In this document: positions 52,128-63,152 of the stretch, piece after piece
Layout of the letters: each line of letters opens with the position of its first letter
How positions within the stretch are numbered: position 1 is the first letter of the stretch
NCBI RefSeq assembly: GCF_022654015.1
Contig: NZ_CP073063.1
Location: 558,001-622,000 of the forward strand
DNA from: Brevundimonas diminuta
Lineage (GTDB): Bacteria; Pseudomonadota; Alphaproteobacteria; Caulobacterales; Caulobacteraceae
DNA: 64,000 bases
Direction of reading: 5' to 3'
Made by a program: the position numbers and the translations under genes
Notes under the pieces: generated by a model
Databases searched by the model: none
Seen by the model: the letters and a program-made list of their open reading frames with translations, nothing else
Told to the model about the DNA's origin: nothing

Positions 52128-53114
52128 CTAGAGCATCGCCGGTATGACGCGATCCGGCGGGCGGTGGCCGTTCTGGTAGGTCATGACGTTGGCGATGACG
52201 CGGTCACCCATGTCCTGGCGCGCCTCCAGCGTCGCGGAACCCAGGTGGGGCAGCAGCACGACATTGGACTGGCCCAGCAGGCCATGATGGATCGCGGGCT
52301 CGTTCTCGAACACGTCCAGGCCGACGCCGGACAGGGCGCGCATGGCTACGGCCTGGGCCAAGGCGGCTTCGTCGATCAGTTCGCCGCGCGCAGTGTTGAT
52401 CAGGATAGCGTGGGGCTGGAGCCGGGCCAGCCGCTCGGCCGACAGCAGATGGTGGGTGTCCTTCGTCGCCGGACAGTTCAGCGAGACGATGTCCATCCGG
52501 GCCAGCATCTGGTCCAGATCGTCCCAGTAGGTCGCGCCCAGCTCTTCCTCGATCAGGGCGGGGACGGGCTTACGATTATGATAGTGGACCTGAAGCCCGA
52601 AGGCCTTGGCGCGGCGGGCGAGCGCCTGGCCGATCCGGCCCATGCCGACGATGCCCAGCCGCTTGCCCCACAGCTTGCGACCGCACATCCAGGTCGGGGT
52701 CCAGCCTTCGAAGCGGCCTTCGGCCACCACCTGGGCGCCCTCGACGATGCGGCGGCTGACGGCCAGGATCAGGCTCATGGCCAGGTCGGCGGTGTCCTCG
52801 GTCAGGACGCCGGGCGTGTTGGTCACGATGATGCCGCGCGCCACGGCCGCCTCGACGTCGATATGGTCCACCCCCGCGCCGAAATTGGCGATCATCTTCA
52901 ACTGCTCGCCCGCGCCATTAATCAGGTCGGCGTCGATGACGTCGGTGATCGTAGGCACCAGAACCTCGGCCCGCTGGACGGCGGCCTGCAATGCGGCGCG
53001 GTCCATCGGCTGATCCTTCAGGTTCAGCTCGGCGTCGAACAGCTCGCGCATGCGCGTTTCGACCGCGTCGGGCAGGCGTCTGGTTAATACGACCTTAAGC
53101 TTGCGGGGGGACAT
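52128..53114 (-). CDS. D-2-hydroxyacid dehydrogenase (glyoxylate/hydroxypyruvate reductase-like)
   Basis: The protein has 328 residues. NAD-binding motif GMGRIGQALA lies near 152-161, with LGIV before it; the catalytic set is Arg in NTARGELID, Glu in DVFENEP and His in LLPHLGSAT. It reduces 2-keto acids such as glyoxylate to D-2-hydroxy acids with NAD(P)H in the cytoplasm. ATG 53114; solitary. Substrate is not fixed by sequence, although GyaR-type is the nearest group. Confidence 0.92.
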   Translation of the reverse strand: MSPRKLKVVLTRRLPDAVETRMRELFDAELNLKDQPMDRAALQAAVQRAEVLVPTITDVIDADLINGAGEQLKMIANFGAGVDHIDVEAAVARGIIVTNTPGVLTEDTADLAMSLILAVSRRIVEGAQVVAEGRFEGWTPTWMCGRKLWGKRLGIVGMGRIGQALARRAKAFGLQVHYHNRKPVPALIEEELGATYWDDLDQMLARMDIVSLNCPATKDTHHLLSAERLARLQPHAILINTARGELIDEAALAQAVAMRALSGVGLDVFENEPAIHHGLLGQSNVVLLPHLGSATLEARQDMGDRVIANVMTYQNGHRPPDRVIPAML

Positions 53115-53181
53115 TCTCGGCCTTGGTTAGCGGGCGGCGATTCAGACGGATCAAAGCCCGCACGACGGGTCGTTTCAATCA

Positions 53182-53754
53182 GTGTCTAGCAAAGCCGCCG
53201 CCATCTTCCAAAGCCTGCGACGTCGCATCGCTCTCGTTGGAGCCATTCTCGGCCTCGGCGTGATGGCCAGCGCCGGCGCGACCATGCCTGATGGGCGTCC
53301 GACACCCACGGGGCTTGAGGTGCCGCGCTGGATTTCGCTGAAGTCCTCGCACGTTCGCGCGCGCCAGGGGCCGGGCCTGGATTATCCGATCCTGTGGGAA
53401 TATCGGGCCGCCGGCCTGCCGGTTCAGGTGATCGCCGAGACGACGGAATGGCGCAAGATCTGCGATCCCGACGGGGCCGTGGCCTGGATCCACCGCACGG
53501 TGTCGTCGGGCCGGCGTTACGTCTTCAATACGACCGCCGAGGAAGTGCCGATCCGGTCGGGCCGATCCGAGACGGCGTCGGTTCGCGCGCGCCTGTCGCC
53601 GCGCGCCCTGGTGATGCTGGACGAATGCGAAGAGGGCTGGTGCAAGGTCCGGGCGCGACGGCTGGAGGGTTTTGTGGCCCAGCGGGCCGTGTTCGGCGCC
53701 CAAGAGCGGGCGCTGTGCAACGCAAATCGCCCCGCAGGCACGGGTCGCAACTGA
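53182..53754 (+). CDS. Exported SH3-domain protein
   Basis: The protein has 190 residues and starts at GTG 53182. An N-terminal hydrophobic segment (about 16-34) is a signal peptide or anchor. Two bacterial SH3-like units follow: VRARQGPGLDYPILWEY with WRKICDPDGAVAWIH, then IRSGRSETASVRARL with EGWCKVRARRLEGFVAQ. These domains usually bind peptidoglycan. No catalytic domain. It is 69 bases before fabA, possibly cotranscribed. Confidence 0.88.
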   Translation: MSSKAAAIFQSLRRRIALVGAILGLGVMASAGATMPDGRPTPTGLEVPRWISLKSSHVRARQGPGLDYPILWEYRAAGLPVQVIAETTEWRKICDPDGAVAWIHRTVSSGRRYVFNTTAEEVPIRSGRSETASVRARLSPRALVMLDECEEGWCKVRARRLEGFVAQRAVFGAQERALCNANRPAGTGRN

Positions 53755-53823
53755 CCGCACGCTGTTGAGCGAAGCGGCGCGGTCGTGTAACCCGCGCGCA
53801 ACGTATCAAGAAACGGAAGCGCC

Positions 53824-54357
53824 TTGACCCAGTCCCAATATCCTTCGTCCTTCGATCATGAGGCCCTGCTGGCCTCGGGCCGCGGCGAGCTGTTCGGTCC
53901 CGGCAACGCCCAGCTGCCCGCCCCGCCGATGCTGATGTTCGACCGCATCACCACGATCAATGCGGACGGCGGAGAGCACGGCAAGGGCTATGTCGAGGCC
54001 GAACTCGACATCCATCCCGACCTCTGGTTCTTCCAGTGCCACTTCATCGGCGACCCGGTAATGCCGGGCTGCCTGGGCCTGGACGCCATGTGGCAGCTGG
54101 TCGGCTTCTATCTGGGCTGGATCGGCGGTCCGGGCCGCGGCCGCGCCCTGGGCGTCGGCGAGGTCAAGTTCACCGGCCAGGTCACCCCGGACATCAAGAA
54201 GGTGGTCTACAAGATCAACCTGAAGCGCGTCATCAACCGCAAGCTGGTCATGGGCATCGCCGACGGCGTGCTGGAGGCCGACGGCCAGGTCATCTACACC
54301 TGCAACGACATGCGGGTCGGCCTGTTCGGCGCCAAGGATGAGGCGGCGGGCGGCTAA
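53824..54357 (+). CDS. fabA: 3-hydroxydecanoyl-ACP dehydratase/isomerase
   Basis: The protein has 177 residues. H73 in [11 protein letters not shown] and D87 in GLDAMW are the catalytic pair (H70/D84 in E. coli). It starts unsaturated fatty acid synthesis by isomerising trans-2- to cis-3-decenoyl-ACP. The start is TTG 53824 with GGAAG five bases before. fabB follows 66 bases downstream in the same operon. Confidence 0.95.
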   Translation: MTQSQYPSSFDHEALLASGRGELFGPGNAQLPAPPMLMFDRITTINADGGEHGKGYVEAELDIHPDLWFFQCHFIGDPVMPGCLGLDAMWQLVGFYLGWIGGPGRGRALGVGEVKFTGQVTPDIKKVVYKINLKRVINRKLVMGIADGVLEADGQVIYTCNDMRVGLFGAKDEAAGG

Positions 54358-54423
54358 CGCCCCTATATAACCGCGAACAAGGCGGACGGTCCTCGGACCA
54401 GGAAGCATCGAGAAGGAAACACC

Positions 54424-55641
54424 ATGCGTCGTGTCGTCGTCACCGGCCTGGGCATCGTCTCTTCCATCGGCCATGGCGCCGAGGAGGTGACCCAGTCCCT
54501 GCGCGAAGCCCGTTCGGGCGTCGTTCATGCCCCCGACCACGCCAAATACGGCTTCCGCAGCCAGGTCTGGGCGCCGCCCAAGATCGGCCCGTGGGAAGAA
54601 CTGGTCGATCGTCGCGCCGCGCGCTTTTTGGCCAACGGCACCGCCTGGGGCCACATCGCCTTCGAAGAGGCGCTGAAGTCGTCGGGCATGACGGCGGACG
54701 AGATCAAGGATGACCGGATCGGCCTGATCGTCGGCGAGGGCGGCCCCTCGACCCAAGTGATCCTGCAGGCGGCCGCGACCACGGTCGAAAAGGGCGCGCC
54801 CAAGCGCATCGGCCCGTTCGCCGTGCCTAAGGCGATGGCGTCGGGCCCGTCGGCGGTGCTGTCGACCTGGTTCCAGATGCGCGGCATCAACTATTCGATC
54901 AGCTCGGCCTGCGCGACCAGCGCCCACTGCATCGGCGCCGGGGTCGAACAGATCCAGTGGGGCAAGCAGGACGTGGTCTTCGCCGGCGGCTGCGAGGACA
55001 TCGACTGGTCCATGTCCAACATGTTCGACGCCATGGGCGCCATGTCGTCGGACTTCAACGACAATCCGTCGGTCGCCTCGAGAGCCTATGACGCCAACCG
55101 CGACGGCTTCGTCATCGCCGGCGGCGCCGGCATCGTGGTGCTGGAAGAGTATGAGCGGGCCAAGGCGCGCGGCGCGACCATCTACGCCGAAGTCACCGGC
55201 TATGGCGCCAACGCCGACGGCTACGACATGGTCGCCCCCTCGGGCGAGGGCGCCCAGCGCTGCATGAAGATCGCGCTGGAACAGGCCGGCAATCCCAAGA
55301 TCGACTATTTGAACCCGCACGGCACCTCGACGCCCGTGGGCGACGCCAAGGAGATGGAGGCCGTGCGCGCCGTCTTTGGCGACCAAATGCCGATGATCTC
55401 GTCGACCAAGTCGCTGACCGGCCACTCGCTCGGCGCGGCCGGCGCCCAGGAAGCCATCTACTGCCTGCTGATGATGCAGAACGGCTTCGCGGCCGAAAGC
55501 GCCCATATCGAAAATCTTGATCCGGCGTTCGAAGGCATGCCGATCCTGCGCCAGCGCCAAGACGGCGAACTGACCCACGTCATGTCCAACAGCTTCGGCT
55601 TTGGCGGCACCAACGGCACGCTAATCCTGTCGAAGGTCTGA
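54424..55641 (+). CDS. fabB: Beta-ketoacyl-ACP synthase I
   Basis: The protein has 405 residues. The nucleophile is C163 in [10 protein letters not shown], with His in [11 protein letters not shown] and [13 protein letters not shown]. It elongates the cis-unsaturated chain made by FabA. ATG 54424 is behind GAGAAGGAAACACC. In related genomes fabI often follows fabA-fabB; here a palindromic repeat and asd follow instead. Confidence 0.95.
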   Translation: MRRVVVTGLGIVSSIGHGAEEVTQSLREARSGVVHAPDHAKYGFRSQVWAPPKIGPWEELVDRRAARFLANGTAWGHIAFEEALKSSGMTADEIKDDRIGLIVGEGGPSTQVILQAAATTVEKGAPKRIGPFAVPKAMASGPSAVLSTWFQMRGINYSISSACATSAHCIGAGVEQIQWGKQDVVFAGGCEDIDWSMSNMFDAMGAMSSDFNDNPSVASRAYDANRDGFVIAGGAGIVVLEEYERAKARGATIYAEVTGYGANADGYDMVAPSGEGAQRCMKIALEQAGNPKIDYLNPHGTSTPVGDAKEMEAVRAVFGDQMPMISSTKSLTGHSLGAAGAQEAIYCLLMMQNGFAAESAHIENLDPAFEGMPILRQRQDGELTHVMSNSFGFGGTNGTLILSKV

Positions 55642-57032
<1,391 letters not shown>

Positions 57033-57041
57033 CCGGCGAGT

Positions 57042-57785
57042 TCAATCGTAGCGCACGCCGCTGAGATAGAGCCCTGCCGAGGGGGCGACGGGGCCGCACC
57101 GCGCGCGGTCCTTCGCCTCCAGCGCGGCCTTGACGTCGTGGGCGCTCCAGCGACCCAGCCCAACCTCGACCAGGGTGCCGGCCATGGATCGGACCTGGCG
57201 GTGCAGGAAGCTGCGCGCCTGGAACACCAGATGCACCTCTTCGCCGAAGCGGGACACGCGCGCCACGTCCAGCGACTTGACCGGCGATTTGGACTGGCAG
57301 CCGACGTCTCGGAAGGTGGTGAAGTCGTGGTGGCCGACCAAGACTTGCGCCGCATGGTGCATGGCCTCGGCGTCCAGGGTCTTCTTGACGTGCCAGACCC
57401 GGTCGCGCTCCAGCACGGGCTGGGGGCGCCGGTTCAGGATGCGGTACAGATAGCCTCGGCCAGTCGCCGAGAACCGGGCGTGCCAGTCGGGGTCGGGCGC
57501 ATATTCAGCCGCCAGGACGCAGACGTCCTGACGCACCAGATGCGCGTTCATGGCGTTCAGTACCGTATCGACAGGCCAGTTCCGCTCCAGATCCGCGTGA
57601 ATGACCTGGGCCGTCGCATGGACCCCGGTGTCGGTGCGGCCGGCGGCGGCGATGCGGATTCGCTCGCCGGAAAATGCGTGGATCGCCGCCTCAAGCGCGC
57701 CCTGCACCGTCGGCTGGCCGTCCTGGGCCTGGAAGCCGTTGTAGGCCGTGCCGTCGTATTCGATCGTCAGCTTGTAGCGCGGCAT
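57042..57785 (-). CDS. truA: tRNA pseudouridine(38-40) synthase TruA
   Basis: The protein has 247 residues. The catalytic Asp is D52 in GRTDTGVHA. RSFLHRQVRSMAGTLVEVG is the C-terminal signature. It modifies U38-40 of tRNA anticodon arms. The ATG at 57785 overlaps the fmt stop by one base (TGATG), so it is the last gene of def-small TM-fmt-truA. Confidence 0.95.
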   Translation of the reverse strand: MPRYKLTIEYDGTAYNGFQAQDGQPTVQGALEAAIHAFSGERIRIAAAGRTDTGVHATAQVIHADLERNWPVDTVLNAMNAHLVRQDVCVLAAEYAPDPDWHARFSATGRGYLYRILNRRPQPVLERDRVWHVKKTLDAEAMHHAAQVLVGHHDFTTFRDVGCQSKSPVKSLDVARVSRFGEEVHLVFQARSFLHRQVRSMAGTLVEVGLGRWSAHDVKAALEAKDRARCGPVAPSAGLYLSGVRYD

Positions 57786-58708
57786 CAGCCGAGCACGGTC
57801 CCGGCCGGCAGGGGAAAGCCGCGCAGCATCTCCTCGGCCGATTGCGCCGCCTTGCCTTCGCGCTGAACGCGGATCAGACGCACGGCGGCGTCGCCGCAGG
57901 CCACGGTGAGCGCGTCGTCCAGCACGGTTCCGGGCGCGCCGGATCCGTCCGCCATGCCCGACAGCAGCGCCTTGATCCGCACGGGTCCAGCCTCGGACGG
58001 GGCCTCGAACCAGGCGCCGGGGAAGGGCGACAGGCCGCGGATGTGGGCGTCCACCTCGGCGGCGGGGCGGGTCCAGTCGATCCGGGCCTCGGTCGGGGTG
58101 ATCTTCTTGGCGTAGGTGGGCTCTCCGACCTGTTCGGACGGGGTGACGCCGCCCCGGTCGATGGCGGCCAGCGCGCGGGGCCACAGGCCCGCGCCGACAT
58201 GGGCCATCCGTTCGGACAGGCTGGCGGCCGTTTCGTCGGGCAGGATGTCCATCCGTTCGCTGAGCAGGATGGGGCCTTCGTCCAGACCCAGGCTCATCTG
58301 CATGATCTGGACGCCGGTCTGTTTGTCGCCGGCCATGATGGCCCGCTGGATCGGGGCGGCCCCACGCCAGCGCGGCAACAGGGAGCCATGCAGGTTCAGA
58401 CAGCCCAGGCGTGGCGCTTCCAGCACCTCGGTCTTCAGGATCTGGCCGTAGGCCACGACGCAGGCCGCATCGAGATCCAGACTTCTGAAGGTGTCGATCG
58501 CCTCGGCGCCCTTCAGGCTTTCGGGCGTGAAGACGGGCAGGCCCATGGTCTCGGCAAAGGCGTGGACGGGCGACGGCGTCAGCTTCTGGCCCCGGCCCTT
58601 GGGGCGTGGCGGCTGTGAATAGACGGCCACGATCTCGTGACCCGAGGCGATCAGCTCGGCCAGGGACGGCACGGCAAAGTCGGGAGTTCCCATGAAGGCA
58701 AGGCGCAT
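57785..58708 (-). CDS. fmt: Methionyl-tRNA formyltransferase
   Basis: The protein has 307 residues. It formylates initiator Met-t[32 protein letters not shown] (formyl-THF and catalytic Asn/His) and the C-terminal fold are present. ATG 58708 begins [11 protein letters not shown]. It follows the small membrane protein gene by 27 bases and couples to truA. Confidence 0.95.
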   Translation of the reverse strand: MRLAFMGTPDFAVPSLAELIASGHEIVAVYSQPPRPKGRGQKLTPSPVHAFAETMGLPVFTPESLKGAEAIDTFRSLDLDAACVVAYGQILKTEVLEAPRLGCLNLHGSLLPRWRGAAPIQRAIMAGDKQTGVQIMQMSLGLDEGPILLSERMDILPDETAASLSERMAHVGAGLWPRALAAIDRGGVTPSEQVGEPTYAKKITPTEARIDWTRPAAEVDAHIRGLSPFPGAWFEAPSEAGPVRIKALLSGMADGSGAPGTVLDDALTVACGDAAVRLIRVQREGKAAQSAEEMLRGFPLPAGTVLG

Positions 58709-58735
58709 GGGCAGGCCTTTAGAGGTTTAGGCCGC

Positions 58736-59014
58736 CTACTGCCAGCGGGTGAAGACGCCGCCGCCCTCGTCCCATTCGCCGCCGGCGTCCAGGGCGTCGT
58801 CGAAATCAAGCAGGCGGTCCAGCAGCAGGCCCGCCACCACGCCCAGCAAGGCCACGCCGGCCAGAGTCGCGACGCCGGCGACGCCGACCTTCTGGCTGCG
58901 CGTCAGGCGACGACGGCCCGAGGCGTCGATGATCAGCGAGCGGCCGCGCGGAATGAACGGCGCGATCCGGCGCGCAGCACGTTCGATACGTTCGGGGCGG
59001 ACGATCTTGGTCAT
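58736..59014 (-). CDS. Small membrane protein between def and fmt (92 aa)
   Basis: The protein has 92 residues. It has a basic N-terminal half (RIERAARRIAPFIPRGRSL), one membrane helix at about 42-65 (KVGVAGVATLAGVALLGVVAGLLL), and an acidic C-terminus. The ATG at 59014 overlaps the def stop (TGATG), so it is translationally coupled. Its place inside the def-fmt operon suggests a link to translation start or the ribosome exit, but there is no family I recognise. Confidence 0.7.
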   Translation of the reverse strand: MTKIVRPERIERAARRIAPFIPRGRSLIIDASGRRRLTRSQKVGVAGVATLAGVALLGVVAGLLLDRLLDFDDALDAGGEWDEGGGVFTRWQ

Positions 59015-59589
59015 CAGGCGGCGATCCTGTCGCGGGCGGCCTTCTTGACCTTGGTCATGGCGCGGTCTCGCTTGAGACGCGACAGATGGTCGATGAAGAG
59101 CACGCCGTTAAGGTGGTCCATCTCGTGCTGGATGCAGACGGCGTAGAGACCCTCGGCCTCTTCCTCCACCGACTGACCGTCACGGTTCAGATAGCGAATG
59201 CGGACGCGGGCCGGGCGTTCCACCTTGTCGAAATACTCGGGGATCGACAGGCAGCCCTCTTCGTAGGTGAAGAGCTCGTCCGAGGTCCACAGAATTTCCG
59301 GGTTGGCGAAGAAACGCGGGTTCTTGCGCGCCTCGGCGTTCTCGGCCGCCTCTTCCTCGGTCTCGCACACCACTCCGTCCTTGTCGCCCAGGTCCATGAC
59401 GATCACGCGGTCCAGGGCGCCGATCTGAACGGCGGCCAGGCCGATGCCCGGCGCGTCGTACATCGTCTCCAGCATATCATCCATCAGGGCACGGACGGCG
59501 TCGTCCACGGCAGCGACGGGTTTGGACACCTGCTTCAGGATCGCCAGGTCGGCGGCGTTGTCGATGGTGAGGATACGTCGAATGGCCAT
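59014..59589 (-). CDS. def: Peptide deformylase
   Basis: The protein has 191 residues. Metal ligands are C113 in EGCLSIP and H155/H159 in HEMDH, with E156 catalytic, and [10 protein letters not shown] at 48-57. It removes the N-formyl group from new proteins. An acidic insert (about 77-90) lies between the first two motifs. It leads the operon with ATG 59589, overlapping the next gene by one base. Confidence 0.95.
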   Translation of the reverse strand: MAIRRILTIDNAADLAILKQVSKPVAAVDDAVRALMDDMLETMYDAPGIGLAAVQIGALDRVIVMDLGDKDGVVCETEEEAAENAEARKNPRFFANPEILWTSDELFTYEEGCLSIPEYFDKVERPARVRIRYLNRDGQSVEEEAEGLYAVCIQHEMDHLNGVLFIDHLSRLKRDRAMTKVKKAARDRIAA

Positions 59590-59646
59590 GGCCGGGACGT
59601 AGGCCCGCCCCGGCGCAAGGTCAAGATTTGCGCCTCGTGCCGCGCG

Positions 59647-60048
59647 TTACGCCTTGCCGGGCAGAGCGCGGGGTTTGCGGTTTTCGTCGATGGCCACATA
59701 GGTGAAGACGCCCTGGGTCACGCGCACCGAAGCGGCCTGGGGCTGGCCCCGCGCCCGCTTCCAGGCCTCGACCTGGACGCGGATTGAGGTGCGGCCCGAA
59801 CCGATGACGTGGGCGTAGATGCTGACCTCGTCGCCGACCGAGACCGGCTGGTGAAAAACCATGCCGTCCAGCGCCACGGTGGCGCAGCGACCGCAGGCAA
59901 GTTCGAACGCCGGGGTCGCGCCCGCAAGGTCCATCTGCGCCAGCAGCCAGCCGCCGAAGATGTCGCCCTCGGGGTTGGTGTCGGCGGGCATGGCGATGAT
60001 GCGACCGACGGGCTGATCTTCGGGCGGATATTCGGGGGCGTCGGACAT
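59647..60048 (-). CDS. Acyl-CoA thioesterase, YciA-like hotdog fold
   Basis: The protein has 133 residues. NPEGDIFGGWLLAQMDLAGA carries the conserved hotdog Asp and helix, and SIYAHVIGSGRTSIRVQVE the later strands. It hydrolyses acyl-CoA esters, broad in the YciA group. ATG 60048. Solitary; 33 bases from the next minus-strand gene. Confidence 0.9.
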   Translation of the reverse strand: MSDAPEYPPEDQPVGRIIAMPADTNPEGDIFGGWLLAQMDLAGATPAFELACGRCATVALDGMVFHQPVSVGDEVSIYAHVIGSGRTSIRVQVEAWKRARGQPQAASVRVTQGVFTYVAIDENRKPRALPGKA

Positions 60049-60081
60049 AGAAGCAGCCTGCAGTTCGAGGAGGCGGGCTCT

Positions 60082-60660
60082 CTAGCGCGGCCTTGACTGC
60101 TTGTCGCCCTTGAGCGTTTTTGGACGCGCGGGCTCTGGCACGGACAGGGTCAGGCGGGATGTGCGGAACGCCTGTGCATCGCGCAAGGCGCGCCAGGCGG
60201 CGCCCAGTTCCATGGCGGTCAGCAGATGATCCTGGGTCAACACGCTGCGCCGAGACGCCCGCAAGGTCGCGACATCGGCCATGAGACGCGCTGCGGCCTG
60301 AACATCCTCGCGGTCCGACCTCGCGCCCAAATCCTCCAGCCGGGCGAAGCGCCAGCCCTGTTCGGGCGGATAGCGCAGGGCGAAGGCGAAGCGTTCGGAC
60401 GGCTCGATCTGGTGGGCGATAAAGATCCAGTCCGCCGTGTCGGGATCGCGACGATAATGGCCCGGTTGGGTGGGAACGCCGGCCTGCGCATAGATTTCCA
60501 GCGCCCCAGCTTCGATTTCAGCCAAGGCCAAGCTTAAGGCGTCGATTTCTTCCGGCGCTGGCTCGGTCGACCGCTCGAATGGGTCGATCGTGTCGTCGAT
60601 GGGCGCAGCCGGTGACTTGCGTGAAAACAGTGCCGAAAGCAGCGCCCGCCGTCTGGCCAT
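60082..60660 (-). CDS. Hypothetical protein (192 aa) downstream of OPX gene
   Basis: The protein has 192 residues. A basic N-terminus (MARRRALLSALFSRKS) is followed by an acidic stretch and a helical core (EIDALSLALAEIEAGALEIYA, LMADVATLRASRRSVLTQDH). No signal peptide or membrane helix. It lies 4 bases after the OPX gene and is probably in the same transcript as the capsule genes. Family not recognised. Confidence 0.65.
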   Translation of the reverse strand: MARRRALLSALFSRKSPAAPIDDTIDPFERSTEPAPEEIDALSLALAEIEAGALEIYAQAGVPTQPGHYRRDPDTADWIFIAHQIEPSERFAFALRYPPEQGWRFARLEDLGARSDREDVQAAARLMADVATLRASRRSVLTQDHLLTAMELGAAWRALRDAQAFRTSRLTLSVPEPARPKTLKGDKQSRPR

Positions 60661-60664
60661 GACG

Positions 60665-61837
60665 TCAGTTGTTGTTGAGCGTGCTGGTCACCGACACGTC
60701 ATAGACGACGCGGGTCAGACTCTGAACGACCTCGAAGAACTTGCGCATTTCGGCGGCGCCGGCCAGGGGCACATAGATCACGTCCTCAGGCATGACTTCC
60801 ATGTTGGTGGCGGCGAAGACGTTGGCGGCGTCGCTGAAGTCCAGCTCGTAGACGACCGGCACGCCGCGCGGCGTGGCCGGCTGGTTGATCCCCAGCGCCT
60901 GGGCCACCTCGGGACGTTCGAAGCGGAAGATCAGAACGCGGCGCGCATTGGCCGTATTGGTGTTCAGGCCGCCGACCTTGGACAGGGCGCCGGTCAGGGT
61001 CACGGGACCGGCCGGCATATCGACCTGGGCCACGGCGTTCAGGCCGCCGAAGGTCGAGAAACGGCGGGGCTTGTACTGGACATTGACCACGTCGCCGCGC
61101 TGCAGACGCACGTTCTCGCCGAACTCCGTCGTCACGGCCGACAGCGGCGCGGTGTAGGTGCGGCCCTCGCGCTGGATCGAGATGGTCAGGTCGTCGGTGG
61201 TGCGGGCTGAGCCGCCGGCCGCAGCGATCACGTCCAAGATGCGGTCGCTGTTGACGCCCAGCGGCGCACGACCCGGCTGGCGCACGTCTCCCAGCACATT
61301 GACCGTGTTGGAGGCATTGCCGGCGATGGACACCAGCACCTGCGGATTGGCGACCTTGCCGACCAGCGAACGGCGGATCGCCGCCGCCGCCTGGGTCGAG
61401 GTCAGGCCCTGAACACGAACCTGCCCGCCGAACGGAATGGTCACTGAGCCTGACCGATCGACCGTCGCACCCGGCAGCGCCTGATTGCCGCCGGACATGG
61501 TGGCGGCGTTACGGCCCGACGCCGAGCCGGCGCCCAGGGTGCCTCCGAACAGCGAGCCGGACGGATCGAAGATCGAGATCGCTAGGGTGTCACCCTCGCC
61601 GATCACGTCTGCGGGCTGATCGCTCGATCCTGCCGCGAGGCTGCCGAAGAACTGCGGCGGGATCTGCTTCATACGTTCGGTGGCTTCAAACGTCAGCGGC
61701 ACCAGCGCGTAGCTGCCCAGCGCCGAGGCGGTGGTGGCCCCGGCGTTGACCGAGGCGCCCGAGGGCCCGTCGCGAGGCAGGGTGGAGCAGCCGCCCAGAA
61801 TGGCGACAATGGCAAGCGGCAGAATGGTGCGCGTCAT
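60665..61837 (-). CDS. Outer-membrane polysaccharide export protein (OPX/Wza-like)
   Basis: The protein has 390 residues. Lipoprotein signal MTRTILPLAIVAILGGCS with lipobox LGGC. The Poly_export domain follows (IGEGDTLAISIFDPSG, VDRSGSVTIPFGGQVRVQGLTSTQAAAAIR) and SLBB-like repeats (VNVLGDVRQPGRAPLGVNS, VTLTGALSKVGGLN). It forms the export channel for capsule or exopolysaccharide. 30 bases after the GT4 gene; part of the export cluster. Confidence 0.92.
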   Translation of the reverse strand: MTRTILPLAIVAILGGCSTLPRDGPSGASVNAGATTASALGSYALVPLTFEATERMKQIPPQFFGSLAAGSSDQPADVIGEGDTLAISIFDPSGSLFGGTLGAGSASGRNAATMSGGNQALPGATVDRSGSVTIPFGGQVRVQGLTSTQAAAAIRRSLVGKVANPQVLVSIAGNASNTVNVLGDVRQPGRAPLGVNSDRILDVIAAAGGSARTTDDLTISIQREGRTYTAPLSAVTTEFGENVRLQRGDVVNVQYKPRRFSTFGGLNAVAQVDMPAGPVTLTGALSKVGGLNTNTANARRVLIFRFERPEVAQALGINQPATPRGVPVVYELDFSDAANVFAATNMEVMPEDVIYVPLAGAAEMRKFFEVVQSLTRVVYDVSVTSTLNNN

Positions 61838-61867
61838 GAAGCTGGATAGCCCTCGTTCGCGGATTGA

Positions 61868-63151
61868 TTACAAGCCTTTGGGCGCACTCGCCAGTGGCGA
61901 AACGGGCTGAAGGCCGATGGCATCGGCGACGATGCGGAAATGCTCGGTCCAGGACGGCGCCCTGTAGGAGGGCGAGGGTATCGACGCCGCCTTGGTCGCG
62001 CGCTCGATGGCGGCCAGCCAACCCAGGCCGTCAAGTGGGTCGATCAGTTCGGCGTTCGGCGTCAACTCGCGGTGGGGCGGAATGTCGGAGGCGATCAGCG
62101 ACAGGCCCATGGCGCAGGCCTCGACAGCGGGCAGGTCGAAGCCTTCGACGGACGATGGGGCAAGCACGGCGCGCGCGCCGCGCATCAACCGCGCCAGCAT
62201 GACGTCAGACAGGTTGGAGGCCTGGTGGACCACGCCTTGCAGATTGGGCGAGCGCTGCAGATGATCCAGCACCGCCTCATTCTCCCAGCCGTAGCGACCG
62301 ACCAGCACAAGGGACGGCGTCTGATCGCCCCTCCGTTCTTCGAGGCGCCGCCAGAGGGTCAAGAGCAAGGCCAAATTCTTGCGCGCCTCGATCGTGCCGA
62401 CGTGGACGAAATAGGGGCGTGGCGCCGCAAAGGCGTCCCCTGCGACGAAGGCCGGCTCTAGCCCTAGGTGGGCGACGTGGACCGGCGGCAGCGGCAGGCC
62501 CTCGCGCTCGGCGAAGGCGCGAAGTTCGTCGCCCGTATAGGCGGAGTTGACGATGATCCGGCTGGCCAGACGCAGGGTGTTTGAGACCCGCGCATGATGT
62601 TTGTCGCCGTCGCCGGGCCGACAGAATTCAGGGTGAGTGACCGGGATCAGATCGTGCAGCAGGACGACGCGTTCGATCCCGGCGGCCTTCAGATCTTCCA
62701 ACGCCGTCGGCTCGTGCAGGGTGGTGTGGCCGACGGTCAGATACAGGTCGGCCTGCGGCAGCGGGGCGACGTGGCGCGAACGGAAGAACTGCTTGAACAC
62801 CCGCGTCTTGTCGGCGGGCTTCTCCTTCTCGGGCGCGGGCGCGGGGCACAGCACCGAGGCTGCCGGCCGTCGCTCTGAAGTCAGGGCGGCGAGCAGCCGC
62901 TGCTCGTGCGCCAGATCGGCCGCCGTGCTGGCGGCGCCGTTCCATTTGGCGCGCAGGTCGGCCACGAACCGCCGGAACCAGCCGATCTCTACGGCGACCA
63001 ACCGGTTCTTGCGGCCACGCACCGGGATGGTCGTGAGATCGGGCGAGGCGAGCAGCCATTCGGCATAGGCCAGACACACCCGGTCGACGCCCGTCGGCGC
63101 CGACCGTTCGGCCCGGCTCATCAGCCGGCTGGCGTCATAGAGAATGCGCAT
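61868..63151 (-). CDS. Glycosyltransferase family 4-type protein
   Basis: The protein has 427 residues. It has a GT-B fold: the N-domain holds VVLLHDLIPVTHPEF; the C-domain has PYFVHVGTIEARKNLALLL, LVLVGRYGWENE and the E-x7-E motif in EGFDLPAVEACAMGLSLIAS. It adds a sugar from an NDP donor to a growing glycan in the cytoplasm. Donor and acceptor unknown. One base before kdsD/kpsF in the same transcript. Confidence 0.9.
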   Translation of the reverse strand: MRILYDASRLMSRAERSAPTGVDRVCLAYAEWLLASPDLTTIPVRGRKNRLVAVEIGWFRRFVADLRAKWNGAASTAADLAHEQRLLAALTSERRPAASVLCPAPAPEKEKPADKTRVFKQFFRSRHVAPLPQADLYLTVGHTTLHEPTALEDLKAAGIERVVLLHDLIPVTHPEFCRPGDGDKHHARVSNTLRLASRIIVNSAYTGDELRAFAEREGLPLPPVHVAHLGLEPAFVAGDAFAAPRPYFVHVGTIEARKNLALLLTLWRRLEERRGDQTPSLVLVGRYGWENEAVLDHLQRSPNLQGVVHQASNLSDVMLARLMRGARAVLAPSSVEGFDLPAVEACAMGLSLIASDIPPHRELTPNAELIDPLDGLGWLAAIERATKAASIPSPSYRAPSWTEHFRIVADAIGLQPVSPLASAPKGL

Positions 63152-63152
63152 C

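Noticed and set aside
53182..54357. Fusion of the SH3 protein with fabA
   Set aside because: The two frames are separated by a stop codon and 69 bases.
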